A stretch of DNA of 64,000 nt. Origin: Gaoshiqia sp050178015 (GTDB lineage: Bacteria > Bacteroidota > Bacteroidia > Bacteroidales > Prolixibacteraceae). Numbering within the stretch: position 1 is the first letter of the stretch; the number at the start of each line of letters is the position of its first letter. The notes under the pieces are model-generated. The model worked only from the letters and a program-made list of their open reading frames with translations. It was not told the origin of the DNA and searched no databases. This document shows positions 8,635 through 18,006 of the stretch, one piece after another. The DNA lies in the NCBI GenBank assembly GCA_050178015.1, contig JBFXGM010000021.1, forward strand, positions 1 through 64,000, written 5' to 3'. Both the position numbers and the translations under genes were made by a program.

Positions 8635-9636
8635 TCAGTTTATCGGGTAATAAATGGCTGTGATCCATTTTTTTGGGTTGGGTTCCGATTGCGGGTCGGT
8701 CAGGTATTTTTCCATCGGCCCGCCGCTGATCGTGAAATGATGACCGGTGATCCATTGCTGAATAAACTCGTGCGTCTCACCCAGCGTTTCGTACGAGCCG
8801 ATGTGGTCAGCCTGGGCATAGTTGCCAGCTTCCCAATTTCCAGCCAGTACTTCTCCTTCCGGTTCGGTAAACCGGTCAACCGGGATGCCTGCTTCCAGGT
8901 CAATCACCCCATTATCTATTTTATGATAGATCGCATAAGGCATGTCGGTCATCAGCAACTGATGATTATTAATATACTGAGTCAGTTTTCCATACATCGC
9001 CCCCATTTCATCAGAAACTTCGTCCGATGTGACGGTTTTCCGCAGGCTGACGTAGTTGAATGCCGGCAGCGTGACAAGCTCCACAATCGGACGTCCTTCC
9101 TGAACGATAATTTCGGAAACGGTTTTCAGGTTTTGTAGTCCTTTTTCGAAATCGGGACCTACCATGCGGTTAATGAAAAGCCCCATCCATCGGGCAAGCG
9201 GATTCATCCCCATATCCGCGCCAAATCCCCAAACGACAGTGGTTTGTTCATCTTCTTCCGAAAAACGAAACCAGCTTTCCGAAGGAGACTCCTCCCCGAA
9301 TTCCAGCGCCAACCGGATTGAATCATAGGGCGATGAACCGGTAATTGTAAGCTTTCCATCGCCAACTTTCGGATGGCTGCTTTTCCACGAGTAGGCTGCC
9401 TTTTCACCAATGCCTCCATTCTGGTAGGTGATCTCCATCCCTGGGTCCAACTGGTTCCAAACCGACCATTTGTCCCAGGAATACAAGTCGTTAACCTGGT
9501 TGAACACGACCCGGGCAGGGGCATGTATGCCGATACTTCGTTCGAGTTGAACCTCACGAGGAAGAAAATAGGCAACGATGAGCAGGAAAAGAATTACGGA
9601 AAATAGTGCAGCCAGCAGTCTTACCAGGGTTCTCAT
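8635..9636 (-). CDS. Membrane-anchored SRPBCC protein with C-terminal GyrI-like domain
   Basis: A 333-residue protein with an N-terminal membrane anchor (about residues 5-25), a START/SRPBCC lipid-binding-type fold (about 30-175, beginning ERSIGIHAPARVVFNQVNDL) and a GyrI-like small-molecule-binding domain (about 185-333, starting near PAFNYVSLRKT). Such combinations are common in Bacteroidota and annotated as polyketide cyclase or effector-binding proteins, with unknown ligand. It is a paralogue of the next gene to the right, which lacks the GyrI part. It converges with the TPR gene with a 12-base gap. The gap to the paralogue (9637-9850) holds no gene. Confidence 0.75.
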   Translation of the reverse strand: MRTLVRLLAALFSVILFLLIVAYFLPREVQLERSIGIHAPARVVFNQVNDLYSWDKWSVWNQLDPGMEITYQNGGIGEKAAYSWKSSHPKVGDGKLTITGSSPYDSIRLALEFGEESPSESWFRFSEEDEQTTVVWGFGADMGMNPLARWMGLFINRMVGPDFEKGLQNLKTVSEIIVQEGRPIVELVTLPAFNYVSLRKTVTSDEVSDEMGAMYGKLTQYINNHQLLMTDMPYAIYHKIDNGVIDLEAGIPVDRFTEPEGEVLAGNWEAGNYAQADHIGSYETLGETHEFIQQWITGHHFTISGGPMEKYLTDPQSEPNPKKWITAIYYPIN

Positions 9637-9850
9637 TTCATTTCATTTTTAATGTTGATACTTGAAAACTTGATTCGCAACGTAAAAACCGCTGCGAAGC
9701 GATTTTGCTTCAAGTTAACAGTTTTATTTCTGATTATCAACATCAACCGAGCCTGAGAACAAATCTTCGCCCTCTCTTCACACAAAGAATTAAACCAGCG
9801 AATAACCTTCAAGCTGTAAGATAAAAGTCATTTTTAAGCAAAGATTGAGC

Positions 9851-10396
9851 TTAGTTTTGCCGTCCGGCAATTTGTTGTCGGTGCGCTGCTTCTGCTTCGG
9901 TTATTTTTTTCAGTTTTTTGAGCCCACATTCCAGGTCGGGACCAAGCAAGTGGTTAAAAAACAAGCCCGACAATCGGCTAAGCGGGTTGTTGCCCAAATC
10001 GGCCTCCATTTGCCAGATCACTGTAGTAGTACCGTTTTCTTCGGTAAAGCGAAAACAGGTGGTTGCCTGACTGTGACGCATAAAGTCCATCACAACAAGC
10101 ACCGAGTCGCAAGGTGCAGCAGCCGTAACGACCACTTTGCGGGTTTGAGCGGAGGTTTCCCAGCTGTAGCCTGCCAAACAGCCGGGGCCGGCATTCAAAT
10201 AGTTGACTTCGTCAGCCGGGCAGTTCGGGGTCAACCCTGACCATTTTCCCCAGCTGCACAGATCACTCACTTGTTTGAAGACAACTTCCTGCGGAGCCGC
10301 AATGGCTATTTTTCGTTCAAAGCTGGCCATTCCTGGAAGCAAAAAGGTGCCCAAAATGAACAAAAACAATATCACGATCGCAATTCGGGTTTTCAT
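9851..10396 (-). CDS. Membrane-anchored SRPBCC protein
   Basis: A 181-residue protein: an N-terminal hydrophobic anchor (MKTRIAIVILFLFILGTF) followed by one SRPBCC domain (ERKIAIAAPQEVVFKQVSDL onwards). The ATG at 10396 is preferred over an in-frame start ten codons upstream because the anchor then begins properly. It clearly resembles the N-terminal two thirds of the neighbour at 8635-9636, including the SW(D/G)KWS, FRF(S/T)EE and NP(L/S) blocks, so the pair arose by tandem duplication with gain or loss of the GyrI domain. Ligand and function are not known. It follows the glycosyltransferase gene on the same strand after 38 bases. Confidence 0.75.
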   Translation of the reverse strand: MKTRIAIVILFLFILGTFLLPGMASFERKIAIAAPQEVVFKQVSDLCSWGKWSGLTPNCPADEVNYLNAGPGCLAGYSWETSAQTRKVVVTAAAPCDSVLVVMDFMRHSQATTCFRFTEENGTTTVIWQMEADLGNNPLSRLSGLFFNHLLGPDLECGLKKLKKITEAEAAHRQQIAGRQN

Positions 10397-10434
10397 ATCC
10401 GTAAGGTTTTGTTGAATCTGTTGCATCTTCGGGT

Positions 10435-11535
10435 TTATAAAGCAGATAGTAACTTTTCTGACTTTCTGTGAATCACGTTTTTCGTTGTGGAGTTCTCCGT
10501 TAAAAGTTGGTTGACCTCAACCTTCCCTCCGGATTTTTCAAGCTGGTTCAGCATGGTTCGTTTCAGAATAGCAGCTGTTTCGTCGGGATAATTAATTTTC
10601 AGCGCTACGGGCTTTTTCAGCCAGCGACCAATGGCCTCGGTTTGACCATGAAGTGAAGGCAGCACCGGAATACCCATACTTTCCAGAAAAGCAGCATTGC
10701 AGGCCTGCTCGTATTGGTTCTTCATGGGAATGACGCATAATTTTTTGCCCATAAAGATGGCCTCGGCAGGCGTTTCGAAACCCGCGGTACAAAGGATACC
10801 CCGGCAATTGACAAACGATTCGCTGAAACCATCCAGAGAAACCGGACGAAAAAGAATATGGCCTTTCTGATAGGTTTCACGACTGTGTTTCGAAAAAACT
10901 TCCCAGCGAATTTGCGGGAAAGCCGACAAAGCGGCTTCAATTTCTTCGTTGCTGTAGGCGGGCAGGTAAACCGTGTAATGACCTTTATCCGTCGGACGGG
11001 CCTGCCGGATGGCGGGGCGGATCACGGGTGTAAAGTTATTTTCGTCGAGCGATGTAAAATGATAGCCGTATTTCGTCTTGGCCGGTGCGTAATGTTTTAG
11101 GATGAAACGGCCCGACCAGTCGGTTTTCTTCGGTTTGGGGGCCAGCGGTTGCAATACCGCATTCTGGTGGCTCAGCCCGATGCACGGCTTGCCCTTCAAA
11201 CGACAGGCCCAGGCCGAAACCGGCTCAAAGTCGCACAGCACCAAATCGTATTGACTTACGGGCAGTTTCACCAGGTCGCGCAGGAAACGCCAGGGTTTCA
11301 ATTTCATCAACGTTTCGCGGATGCTCACGCCCCCCTTCTTCCCAAAAATAAAACTGATGCCATACAATTGGTAATCTACCTGAAAAGGCAATTGGATGTC
11401 TCCCTGGATGCCACTCACCAGCACATCGGTATCGGCCATTTGTTTCAGCAGGGGAACAATTTCGGTGGCCCGGGCCAGATGACCGTTTCCGGTTCCCTGG
11501 ATGGCATAAAGAATTTTCAGTCGTTTATTTTGCAT
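10435..11535 (-). CDS. MurG-like glycosyltransferase (GT-B fold)
   Basis: A 366-residue GT-B glycosyltransferase. The N-terminus YAIQGTGNGHLARATEIVPLL resembles the glycine-rich GxGxGH loop of MurG and related UDP-sugar transferases. The C-terminal half has GILCTAGFETPAEAIFMGKK, the nucleotide-sugar-binding region, and a following PMKNQYEQACNA block resembling the MurG-type QxEQ stretch. It lies 34 bases downstream of the LpxH-like gene on the same strand, so a role in a glycolipid or lipopolysaccharide step is plausible. The exact donor and acceptor cannot be told. It is not MurG itself by context: no other cell-wall genes are near. Confidence 0.7.
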   Translation of the reverse strand: MQNKRLKILYAIQGTGNGHLARATEIVPLLKQMADTDVLVSGIQGDIQLPFQVDYQLYGISFIFGKKGGVSIRETLMKLKPWRFLRDLVKLPVSQYDLVLCDFEPVSAWACRLKGKPCIGLSHQNAVLQPLAPKPKKTDWSGRFILKHYAPAKTKYGYHFTSLDENNFTPVIRPAIRQARPTDKGHYTVYLPAYSNEEIEAALSAFPQIRWEVFSKHSRETYQKGHILFRPVSLDGFSESFVNCRGILCTAGFETPAEAIFMGKKLCVIPMKNQYEQACNAAFLESMGIPVLPSLHGQTEAIGRWLKKPVALKINYPDETAAILKRTMLNQLEKSGGKVEVNQLLTENSTTKNVIHRKSEKLLSAL

Positions 11536-11569
11536 GAATTGTGTTTGTAATAATTAAGATTGACATCGT

Positions 11570-12406
11570 TTATAACATATTGGCAATGGCCAGCTCGCGA
11601 AAGAGCGACTGGTACAGTTGCTTTTTGTCCGGAATATCGGGTTCGTCGGCCATGTTTTCATCCTCATCATCCACAAAGTGGACCAACGACCACTTGCCTT
11701 CGTTGTATTCGGCGGCGGTGAGGTGCTCCACCCAATCGCCGCAGTTGATGTAACGAACCGTTCCGTTTTCATTCAGCATTTGCTTGTCGCGCGGAACGTG
11801 TGTATGCCCGCAAATGACCGTTTGGTAGTCGCGCTCGGACGCCACCCTGCAAACCGCATTTTCAAAACGCGACAAGTGGGGCTTTTCACGGATTAACCGT
11901 TTTTTGATGCTTTTGTAAATGAGGATTTCCCTTTTCCCGAAAAGACGGAAAAACAGGTTTATCGCCTTATTGATGATGGTAAGTAGCCCGTAGGTGGCAG
12001 CGCCAAACTTGGCCAGCCATTTGGCCTGATGAATGATGTGGTCGAAAATATCGCCGTGGATGATCCATGTTTTTTTACCGTCAAGTTCTAAAATCAGTTG
12101 GTTCACAATTTTCAGATTACCCATCCGCGTTTGGTTGAACTTGCGCAAAAACTCATCGTGATTGCCGGTAATGTAGAAAATGTGGGCACCTTTTTCGAGC
12201 ATCTTGATCAACTGGCGCACTACCTTCAGGTGCGATTTGGGAAAATAGTTCCGGCTAAAGCGCCACGAATCGATGATGTCGCCGTTAAGCACAAGAATAC
12301 CGGGATTGATCGACTTGAGGTATTTCAGCACATTTTTGGCTTTACAGGCATGGGTGGCAAGGTGGAGATCGGAGATGACAGCTACTTCCAGCTTTCTGGC
12401 TTTCAT
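11570..12406 (-). CDS. lpxH: UDP-2,3-diacylglucosamine diphosphatase-like metallophosphoesterase
   Basis: Calcineurin-type phosphoesterase of 278 residues. All metal-binding motifs are in order: SDLHLATH (D13, H15), NGDIIDSW (residues 41-48), GNHDE (81-85), HGDIFD near 117 and GHTHVPR near 215. Bacteroidota proteins of this type are assigned to the lipid A pathway, cleaving UDP-2,3-diacylglucosamine to lipid X and UMP. It is somewhat longer than enterobacterial LpxH (about 240 residues). It precedes a MurG-like glycosyltransferase in a leftward pair. The 283-base gap to the divergent sigma factor gene must hold both promoters; no other gene is seen there. Confidence 0.75.
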   Translation of the reverse strand: MKARKLEVAVISDLHLATHACKAKNVLKYLKSINPGILVLNGDIIDSWRFSRNYFPKSHLKVVRQLIKMLEKGAHIFYITGNHDEFLRKFNQTRMGNLKIVNQLILELDGKKTWIIHGDIFDHIIHQAKWLAKFGAATYGLLTIINKAINLFFRLFGKREILIYKSIKKRLIREKPHLSRFENAVCRVASERDYQTVICGHTHVPRDKQMLNENGTVRYINCGDWVEHLTAAEYNEGKWSLVHFVDDEDENMADEPDIPDKKQLYQSLFRELAIANML

Positions 12407-12689
12407 ATATTTCTTCAGTTATTCACCGGTAAAGTTGCTGAACCACTATTAAGCGGCAGTTATGCCAAAATCAATAAAAGTCTATCAAAACGAGCTGAAA
12501 ACCTGCTGGTTTGTGAATTATTTCTGAACAAGGTTAACTCAATATGAAATAATTGACTGACTTTTTACAGCCTTGCCCACCAACACGGAAATCCACATTT
12601 GAAAAACATTTGCTGAACAGCAGTTGGGCTTCGGGCATTTTGAACGGAAACTTGTATTAATTTCGCTCAACTAAACTAACCAACATCCA

Positions 12690-13316
12690 ATGATTGAATA
12701 CTCCAAGGGAAACGACCACGAACTCTGGACCAAATTTCTTCATGGAAATAATCAGGTGTTATCTCTCATTTACCTGAGATATGTAAACGCGTTATATGAT
12801 TATGGAAGTAAAATCACACCCGACCGCAGCCTGGTGAAGGATTGTATCCAGGATGTTTTTTGCACCATCATCCGGAACCGTCAATCGCTGTCCCCAACCG
12901 ACAATATCCAGCTTTACCTGTTCAAGGCGCTAAAACGCCAATTGGTGCGCGAAATCCAAAAAAGCCTGAAATACCGGGAGTTTGACTCGGACAACAGTGG
13001 ACGGTTCGAGATTTCTTTTCTGCAAAGTTTCGACCACAGCGAGTTTGAACTGACAGAAGAGCAGAAAGAGGCGCTGATTTCGGCCATCGAATCGCTCACC
13101 GCCAGGCAAAAAGAAGCCATTTACCTGCGTTTTACCCGGGGCATGGACTACAAAGAAATCGCGGTGATCCTCAACCTGAATTATCAATCGGCACGGGCGC
13201 TCATCCACCGGGCCATCAGCAAGCTGCGCGAAATTTTGGCCGAAAAGTCCAATTATTTCAGCCAGATTTTGCTCTGCATCTTCCGAAAAACCGGGGAAGG
13301 TGTTTTACAGCAGTAA
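12690..13316 (+). CDS. ECF-type RNA polymerase sigma-70 factor
   Basis: A 208-residue sigma factor. Region 2 lies at about residues 20-95 (the CIQDVF block is the conserved core) and region 4 at about 135-190, with LTARQKEAIYLRFTRGMDYKEIA as the helix-turn-helix lead-in. It is the usual Bacteroidota ECF factor that sits upstream of a FecR-type anti-sigma gene and a SusC/SusD pair. The likely signal chain: substrate bound by SusC/SusD, contact of the SusC N-terminal STN domain with FecR, release of this sigma factor, transcription of the SusCD genes. Confidence 0.88.
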   Translation: MIEYSKGNDHELWTKFLHGNNQVLSLIYLRYVNALYDYGSKITPDRSLVKDCIQDVFCTIIRNRQSLSPTDNIQLYLFKALKRQLVREIQKSLKYREFDSDNSGRFEISFLQSFDHSEFELTEEQKEALISAIESLTARQKEAIYLRFTRGMDYKEIAVILNLNYQSARALIHRAISKLREILAEKSNYFSQILLCIFRKTGEGVLQQ

Positions 13317-13382
13317 AAAATCCCATCAAATCGTATCAACAGAAATCGGGTTCGTGCCTTTTGTGTGCAGAACCTGATTGAA

Positions 13383-14579
13383 ATGGACAAATACACGAAA
13401 TACACTCCCGAGGATTTTTTAGCAGATGATTCCTTCATCCAATGGTTGCTCGATCCCACAGAAGAGCAAGACAAGTTCTGGAACGCTTTTCTGCAAGAGC
13501 ATCCAGAAAAAAAAGCCACGATCGATGAGGCCAAGTTTGTGTTTGGCATGTTTCAGCACGAACGGGAAAGGCTGAGTTTGGATGAAACTTACGACATCTG
13601 GAACAACATCCTGAAAACTTTCCGCAGCCCGGGAACTTCGCGGTGGCTGAATGTTCTCAAGTATGCTGCCATCTTGCTGGTGGTTTTCCTGGCAGGCGGC
13701 ATCAGTTATTATCTGTATGAAAGCCGGGAGCAAACCCATTTCGATTTGGCTTCGGTTCCGGCGACCACCAGCAGCGAGGCCAAAATCATCCTGTCCGACG
13801 GATCGGAAATCTCGCTCGAAAAGAAAGAGTCTGAAATTTCGTATAACAGCTCCGGTAACCAACTGATCGTGAACAACGACACCATCCTGCAAAATCAGGC
13901 TGCCGGGCGCGAGGTGATGAACAAGGTCATCATTCCCTATGGCAAGAAATCGATGATCCAGCTATCGGACGGTACACTGGTTTGGCTGAATGCCGGCAGC
14001 CAGTTGATTTATCCGTCCACCTTCCAACGAAAGAAACGGGAAGTGGTGCTGATTGGCGAAGCTTATTTTGATGTGGCCAAAAACCCCAACAAACCCTTTA
14101 TTGTGCGCACAGCCGATATGCACGTGAAAGTGTTGGGCACCCGTTTCGATGTTTCGGCCTACCCGGAAGATCCGGTTGTGGAAACCATTCTGGAAGAAGG
14201 CAGCGTTGCGCTGGAAGTGGTCAGTAAAAAGTTTGCTCATTCCGGCGAGGAAGTCATCCTGAAGCCCAACCAAAAGATCAGCCTTAACAAGGAAGACGGC
14301 GTGGCAAATATCAAAACTGTGGATGTGAGCATGTACACGTCATGGAAAGACGGCATCCTGAAAACCGACCGCGAAGATTTGGTTCGCGTGATCAAAAAAG
14401 TAGAACGGTATTACAACATTCAAATAGAGATGAAAGACCCTCTGGCGGGAGGCTATCTCATCTCCGGCAAGCTCGACCTGAAAGGGAGTCCGGAAGAGGT
14501 ACTGAACATCATCAAACTGACTGTACCCATTGACTGGACCAAGAAGAGCAACGGTGATTTTGTGATCGTAAGAAAATAA
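13383..14579 (+). CDS. FecR-family anti-sigma factor
   Basis: A 398-residue inner-membrane anti-sigma factor. A cytoplasmic sigma-binding segment (about 1-80) is followed by one transmembrane helix (WLNVLKYAAILLVVFLAGG region, about residues 85-108), a periplasmic FecR domain with the LPDGSxVWLNAGSxLxYP-like block near residue 195, and a C-terminal DUF4974 secretin-like domain (about 320-395). The ATG at 13383 is preferred to a GTG six codons upstream. It follows the sigma gene by 66 bases and precedes susC, so it should transmit occupancy of the SusC transporter to the sigma factor. Confidence 0.85.
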   Translation: MDKYTKYTPEDFLADDSFIQWLLDPTEEQDKFWNAFLQEHPEKKATIDEAKFVFGMFQHERERLSLDETYDIWNNILKTFRSPGTSRWLNVLKYAAILLVVFLAGGISYYLYESREQTHFDLASVPATTSSEAKIILSDGSEISLEKKESEISYNSSGNQLIVNNDTILQNQAAGREVMNKVIIPYGKKSMIQLSDGTLVWLNAGSQLIYPSTFQRKKREVVLIGEAYFDVAKNPNKPFIVRTADMHVKVLGTRFDVSAYPEDPVVETILEEGSVALEVVSKKFAHSGEEVILKPNQKISLNKEDGVANIKTVDVSMYTSWKDGILKTDREDLVRVIKKVERYYNIQIEMKDPLAGGYLISGKLDLKGSPEEVLNIIKLTVPIDWTKKSNGDFVIVRK

Positions 14580-14593
14580 GAAACCATAAAAAA

Positions 14594-14637
14594 ACCGGAA
14601 AGTGTAGCGGCACTTACCGGTCAAAACCATGGGTTTT
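14594..14637 (+). terminator. Double hairpin between fecR and susC, possible attenuator
   Basis: Two hairpins in tandem: ACCGGAAAGTG pairing with CACTTACCGGT (14594-14604 with 14611-14621, one mismatch), then AAAACC-ATG-GGTTTT (14623-14637) that supplies a U-rich end. It sits 31 bases before the susC start and could stop most transcripts from sigma/fecR, separating a low regulatory level from high susCD expression. Confidence 0.5.
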
Positions 14638-14667
14638 ATTAGTCGTTAAACTAAACGTTTCAAATTT

Positions 14668-17600
14668 ATGAAAAAAATGTTTTATGCACGGACCTTTCTT
14701 CCAAATGAACGGTTCAAAAAAATGTTCCTTGTTATGAGGTTATCTGTTGTCCTACTTCTGATGAGTGTTTTCACGGCTGTCGGCGGCAGCTACTCGCAAA
14801 ACACCAAGTTTTCTCTCAACCTGAGAAACACCACCATTAAACAGGTTTTTAACGAAATTGAACAAAACAGCGAATTTATCATCGTTTATTCGGACGATTT
14901 GGTTGATGTGTCTGAAGAGGTAAGCATCATCGTTAAAAACTCACCGGTTGAGAAAGTGCTGGACCAGTTATTTGCCGGTTCCAAACTCGGCTACGAAATT
15001 AAAGACCGGCAAATTGTCATCACCCAGCGCGAAGACCTCAGTCGGTTAGCTGCGGCCCAACAGCCAGACAACGAAATTAGAGGGAAAGTGGTTGACGTGG
15101 CCGGCGAGCCATTGCCGGGCGTTACCGTGCTGGTTGTTGGCACCACCGTGGGCACCATCACCGATTTCAATGGCAGCTTTACGCTCACCATCCCGGAGGG
15201 AGGAAAGGCGCTGCAGTTCTCGTTCGTTGGGTTTCAGACAGAGGAACTGGCTATCGGAACACAAAAAGTATTCAATGTGCAGCTACGCGAAGATGTGCTG
15301 GAGCTGGATGAAATTGTGGCCGTGGGTTATGGTGTTCAGCGCAAAAGCGACCTCACCGGCGCGATGAGCCGTTTGACCGAAGAAGACATGAACAAGGCCG
15401 TGGCCACTTCGCCCATCGAAATGATGCAGGGCCGCATTTCAGGGGTAAACATCACCCAAAACAGTGGTGAACCCGGCACCGGCATGTCGGTCCGGATTCG
15501 TGGGTCCAACTCCATCCGTTCGGGACAGGAACCGTTGTACGTGGTTGACGGCATTCCTTTGGACAATGCCGATGTTACCCCAACCGGCGGGGGCGCAGCC
15601 GGCTATGGCAGCGGCGCCACCAAAAACCCGATCAGCTTCCTGAACCCGGAAGACATCGAGTCGATCGACATCCTGAAAGACGCTTCGTCAACCGCCATTT
15701 ACGGGGCCCGCGGCGCTAACGGGGTGGTTATTATCACCACCAAAAAAGGGAAACAAGGCAAAGGCACCATCACCTACGATGGCTACACCGGTATTTCGCA
15801 AATACGCGAAAAACTGGACATCCTGACTGCTGATGAATTCCGCTCGTACACCAAAGCCGATGGCACCAAGCTGTTGGACAAAGGGGCCAGCATCGACTGG
15901 CAGGATGAAATTTACGCCACCGGCATTACCCAGAGCCACAACTTGTCGTATGGCGGAGGCACCGAAAACTTCACCTATCATGCCTCGCTGGGCTACCTCG
16001 ACCAGGAAGGGATCGTGAAAACAACCGGGCAGGAAAAACTGAACGGGAAAATCAATGTCACCCAGAAGGCATTCGACGGCAAACTAAACCTGACCGGAAG
16101 TTTGATTGCCTCGCATACCACTGACTTCCGCGCACCGATTACCGAACAAAGCGGTTCGGGATACGAAGGCGACCTGATTTTGACTGCACTGAAATCGAAC
16201 CCAACCTATCAGATATTTAACCCGGACGGAACGTATTATCAACATGCCAAAGACCAACGAAATCCGGCAGCCATGCTCAATTTGGTGGATGACGAAACCC
16301 AAACCGACCGGATTATCTCTAACATGTCGGCAGAGTACGAAATCATCAAAAATCTGAAATACAAGCTAAACGTGGGTTTTGACCGCACCGTGGCCGAACG
16401 CCGGGTGAACCAGGACAAGCAACTGAGCTACCTGGCCAATAAAGGCGAGGCCGATATCAATGGTATTACAGCAAGTAGCCGTTTGATCGAAAACTATGTT
16501 ACCTACTTGAAAGAAATCAATGAGCATTCCTTCAATTTTTTGGCTGGTCATGCCTATCAGTTTTTCAAAGTGAGCACCACCGAAATGAACGTTAATGGCT
16601 TTGAAGTAGATGAAATCAAATATACCGACAACTTGCAATACGGTAATTTTTCATCCGCTACCGTTAACTCTTCTGCCTACGAAAACGAACTGCAATCCTT
16701 CTTCGGTCGTGTAAACTACAGCTTCAAAAGCAAGTATATGTTCACGTTCACCGGACGCTTTGATGGTTCATCCAAATTTGGCGAAAACAACAAATATGGG
16801 TTTTTCCCCTCTGCCGCTTTTGCCTGGAGGGTATCCGAAGAAGACTTCCTGCAAGGATCCGGCAAATTGAGCAACCTGAAACTACGTTTGGGATGGGGAT
16901 TGACCGGAAACCAGGAAATTGGAAATAAACTTTCGTTGCTGGCAGTTGGAACAACCCCTTCCGCAAATGGATATTTCAATGGAGTACTTAGCCCGGGAAT
17001 CACTTTTATCAGAACCCCGAACCCGGAAATACAATGGGAAACCACCCTGCAAAGCAATCTTGGGATTGATTTTGGTTTCTTTGAAAACAGGCTCTCCGGA
17101 ACAATTGATCTATTCAATAAATCAACAAAGGATGTGTTGTTGGAAGTGTATTCCAAAGCACCGGCAGCAACAGCAACTCAAATGCAGAATGTACCCGAGC
17201 TGAAAATTGTCAACAACGGGATCGAGCTGGGTCTGAACGGTTTGTTGATTGATAAAAACGACCTTTCCTGGGACCTTGGCTTCAACATTGCTTATGTCAA
17301 AAACGAAGTGAAGGATTTGCCGGTTAAGTTGATTGAAACCGGAAATGCCAGCGGACAAGGACTCTCGGGCACCCGCGTGCAGATTATCACCAACAACGAA
17401 CCGGTAGGTACATTCTACGGCATGGTATGGGAAGGTTTGGACAGCAATGGCATGAGCATTTACAAAAAAGATGCTAACGGTGTTGAAGTGAAAGAGTCGC
17501 TGGGTTCGGCATTGCCCGACTACACCTACAGTCTAAGCTCGAAACTGAAATACAAACGTCTTGATGTCAGCATGTTCTGGTATGGCTCGCAAGGAAATGT

Positions 17601-17982
17601 CGTTTACAACAACACGGCCAACGCCTTGTTCCTGAAAGGCCCGCTGGACAAAGGGAACAACGTGCTCAAATCGGTGCTCGAATCCAACGAAAGCCCGGAC
17701 AACTCGAACGCCTTCTCGTCCCGTTTTATCGAAGACGGCTCGTTCCTGCGCCTGGCCAATGTTACTGTGGGCTACACCATCAACACAAAATCGGTTAAAT
17801 GGCTGAACAGCGCCCGCGTGTATGTCACCGGCAACAACCTGCTGCTGTTTACCGACTACACCGGTTACGACCCGGAAGTAAACGTGGCTGCCGACGAAAA
17901 CGGCGTTCCCTCGATGGGGATCGACTACACCGCTTATCCGAAACCGCGGACCTTCACCTTTGGTTTAAACCTTCAATTTTAA
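14668..17982 (+). CDS. SusC/RagA family TonB-linked outer membrane transporter with STN domain
   Basis: TonB-dependent importer of 1104 residues. A signal peptide (about 1-45) leads to a Secretin/TonB short N-terminal (STN) domain (about 50-118), a carboxypeptidase-regulatory-like beta domain (about 132-205, EIRGKVVDVAGEPLPGVTV), the plug (about 215-330, KSDLTGAMSRL onward) and a 22-strand barrel ending in FTFGLNLQF with a terminal aromatic. The STN domain marks transporters that signal through a FecR/ECF pair, which is exactly what precedes it. It imports an unknown oligosaccharide, peptide or other large nutrient together with the SusD-like lipoprotein downstream. No hydrolase is linked, so the substrate cannot be read from the locus. 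Confidence 0.93.
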   Translation: MKKMFYARTFLPNERFKKMFLVMRLSVVLLLMSVFTAVGGSYSQNTKFSLNLRNTTIKQVFNEIEQNSEFIIVYSDDLVDVSEEVSIIVKNSPVEKVLDQLFAGSKLGYEIKDRQIVITQREDLSRLAAAQQPDNEIRGKVVDVAGEPLPGVTVLVVGTTVGTITDFNGSFTLTIPEGGKALQFSFVGFQTEELAIGTQKVFNVQLREDVLELDEIVAVGYGVQRKSDLTGAMSRLTEEDMNKAVATSPIEMMQGRISGVNITQNSGEPGTGMSVRIRGSNSIRSGQEPLYVVDGIPLDNADVTPTGGGAAGYGSGATKNPISFLNPEDIESIDILKDASSTAIYGARGANGVVIITTKKGKQGKGTITYDGYTGISQIREKLDILTADEFRSYTKADGTKLLDKGASIDWQDEIYATGITQSHNLSYGGGTENFTYHASLGYLDQEGIVKTTGQEKLNGKINVTQKAFDGKLNLTGSLIASHTTDFRAPITEQSGSGYEGDLILTALKSNPTYQIFNPDGTYYQHAKDQRNPAAMLNLVDDETQTDRIISNMSAEYEIIKNLKYKLNVGFDRTVAERRVNQDKQLSYLANKGEADINGITASSRLIENYVTYLKEINEHSFNFLAGHAYQFFKVSTTEMNVNGFEVDEIKYTDNLQYGNFSSATVNSSAYENELQSFFGRVNYSFKSKYMFTFTGRFDGSSKFGENNKYGFFPSAAFAWRVSEEDFLQGSGKLSNLKLRLGWGLTGNQEIGNKLSLLAVGTTPSANGYFNGVLSPGITFIRTPNPEIQWETTLQSNLGIDFGFFENRLSGTIDLFNKSTKDVLLEVYSKAPAATATQMQNVPELKIVNNGIELGLNGLLIDKNDLSWDLGFNIAYVKNEVKDLPVKLIETGNASGQGLSGTRVQIITNNEPVGTFYGMVWEGLDSNGMSIYKKDANGVEVKESLGSALPDYTYSLSSKLKYKRLDVSMFWYGSQGNVVYNNTANALFLKGPLDKGNNVLKSVLESNESPDNSNAFSSRFIEDGSFLRLANVTVGYTINTKSVKWLNSARVYVTGNNLLLFTDYTGYDPEVNVAADENGVPSMGIDYTAYPKPRTFTFGLNLQF

Positions 17983-18006
17983 TCAGAACCTAAATCCGAA
18001 AAAAAG

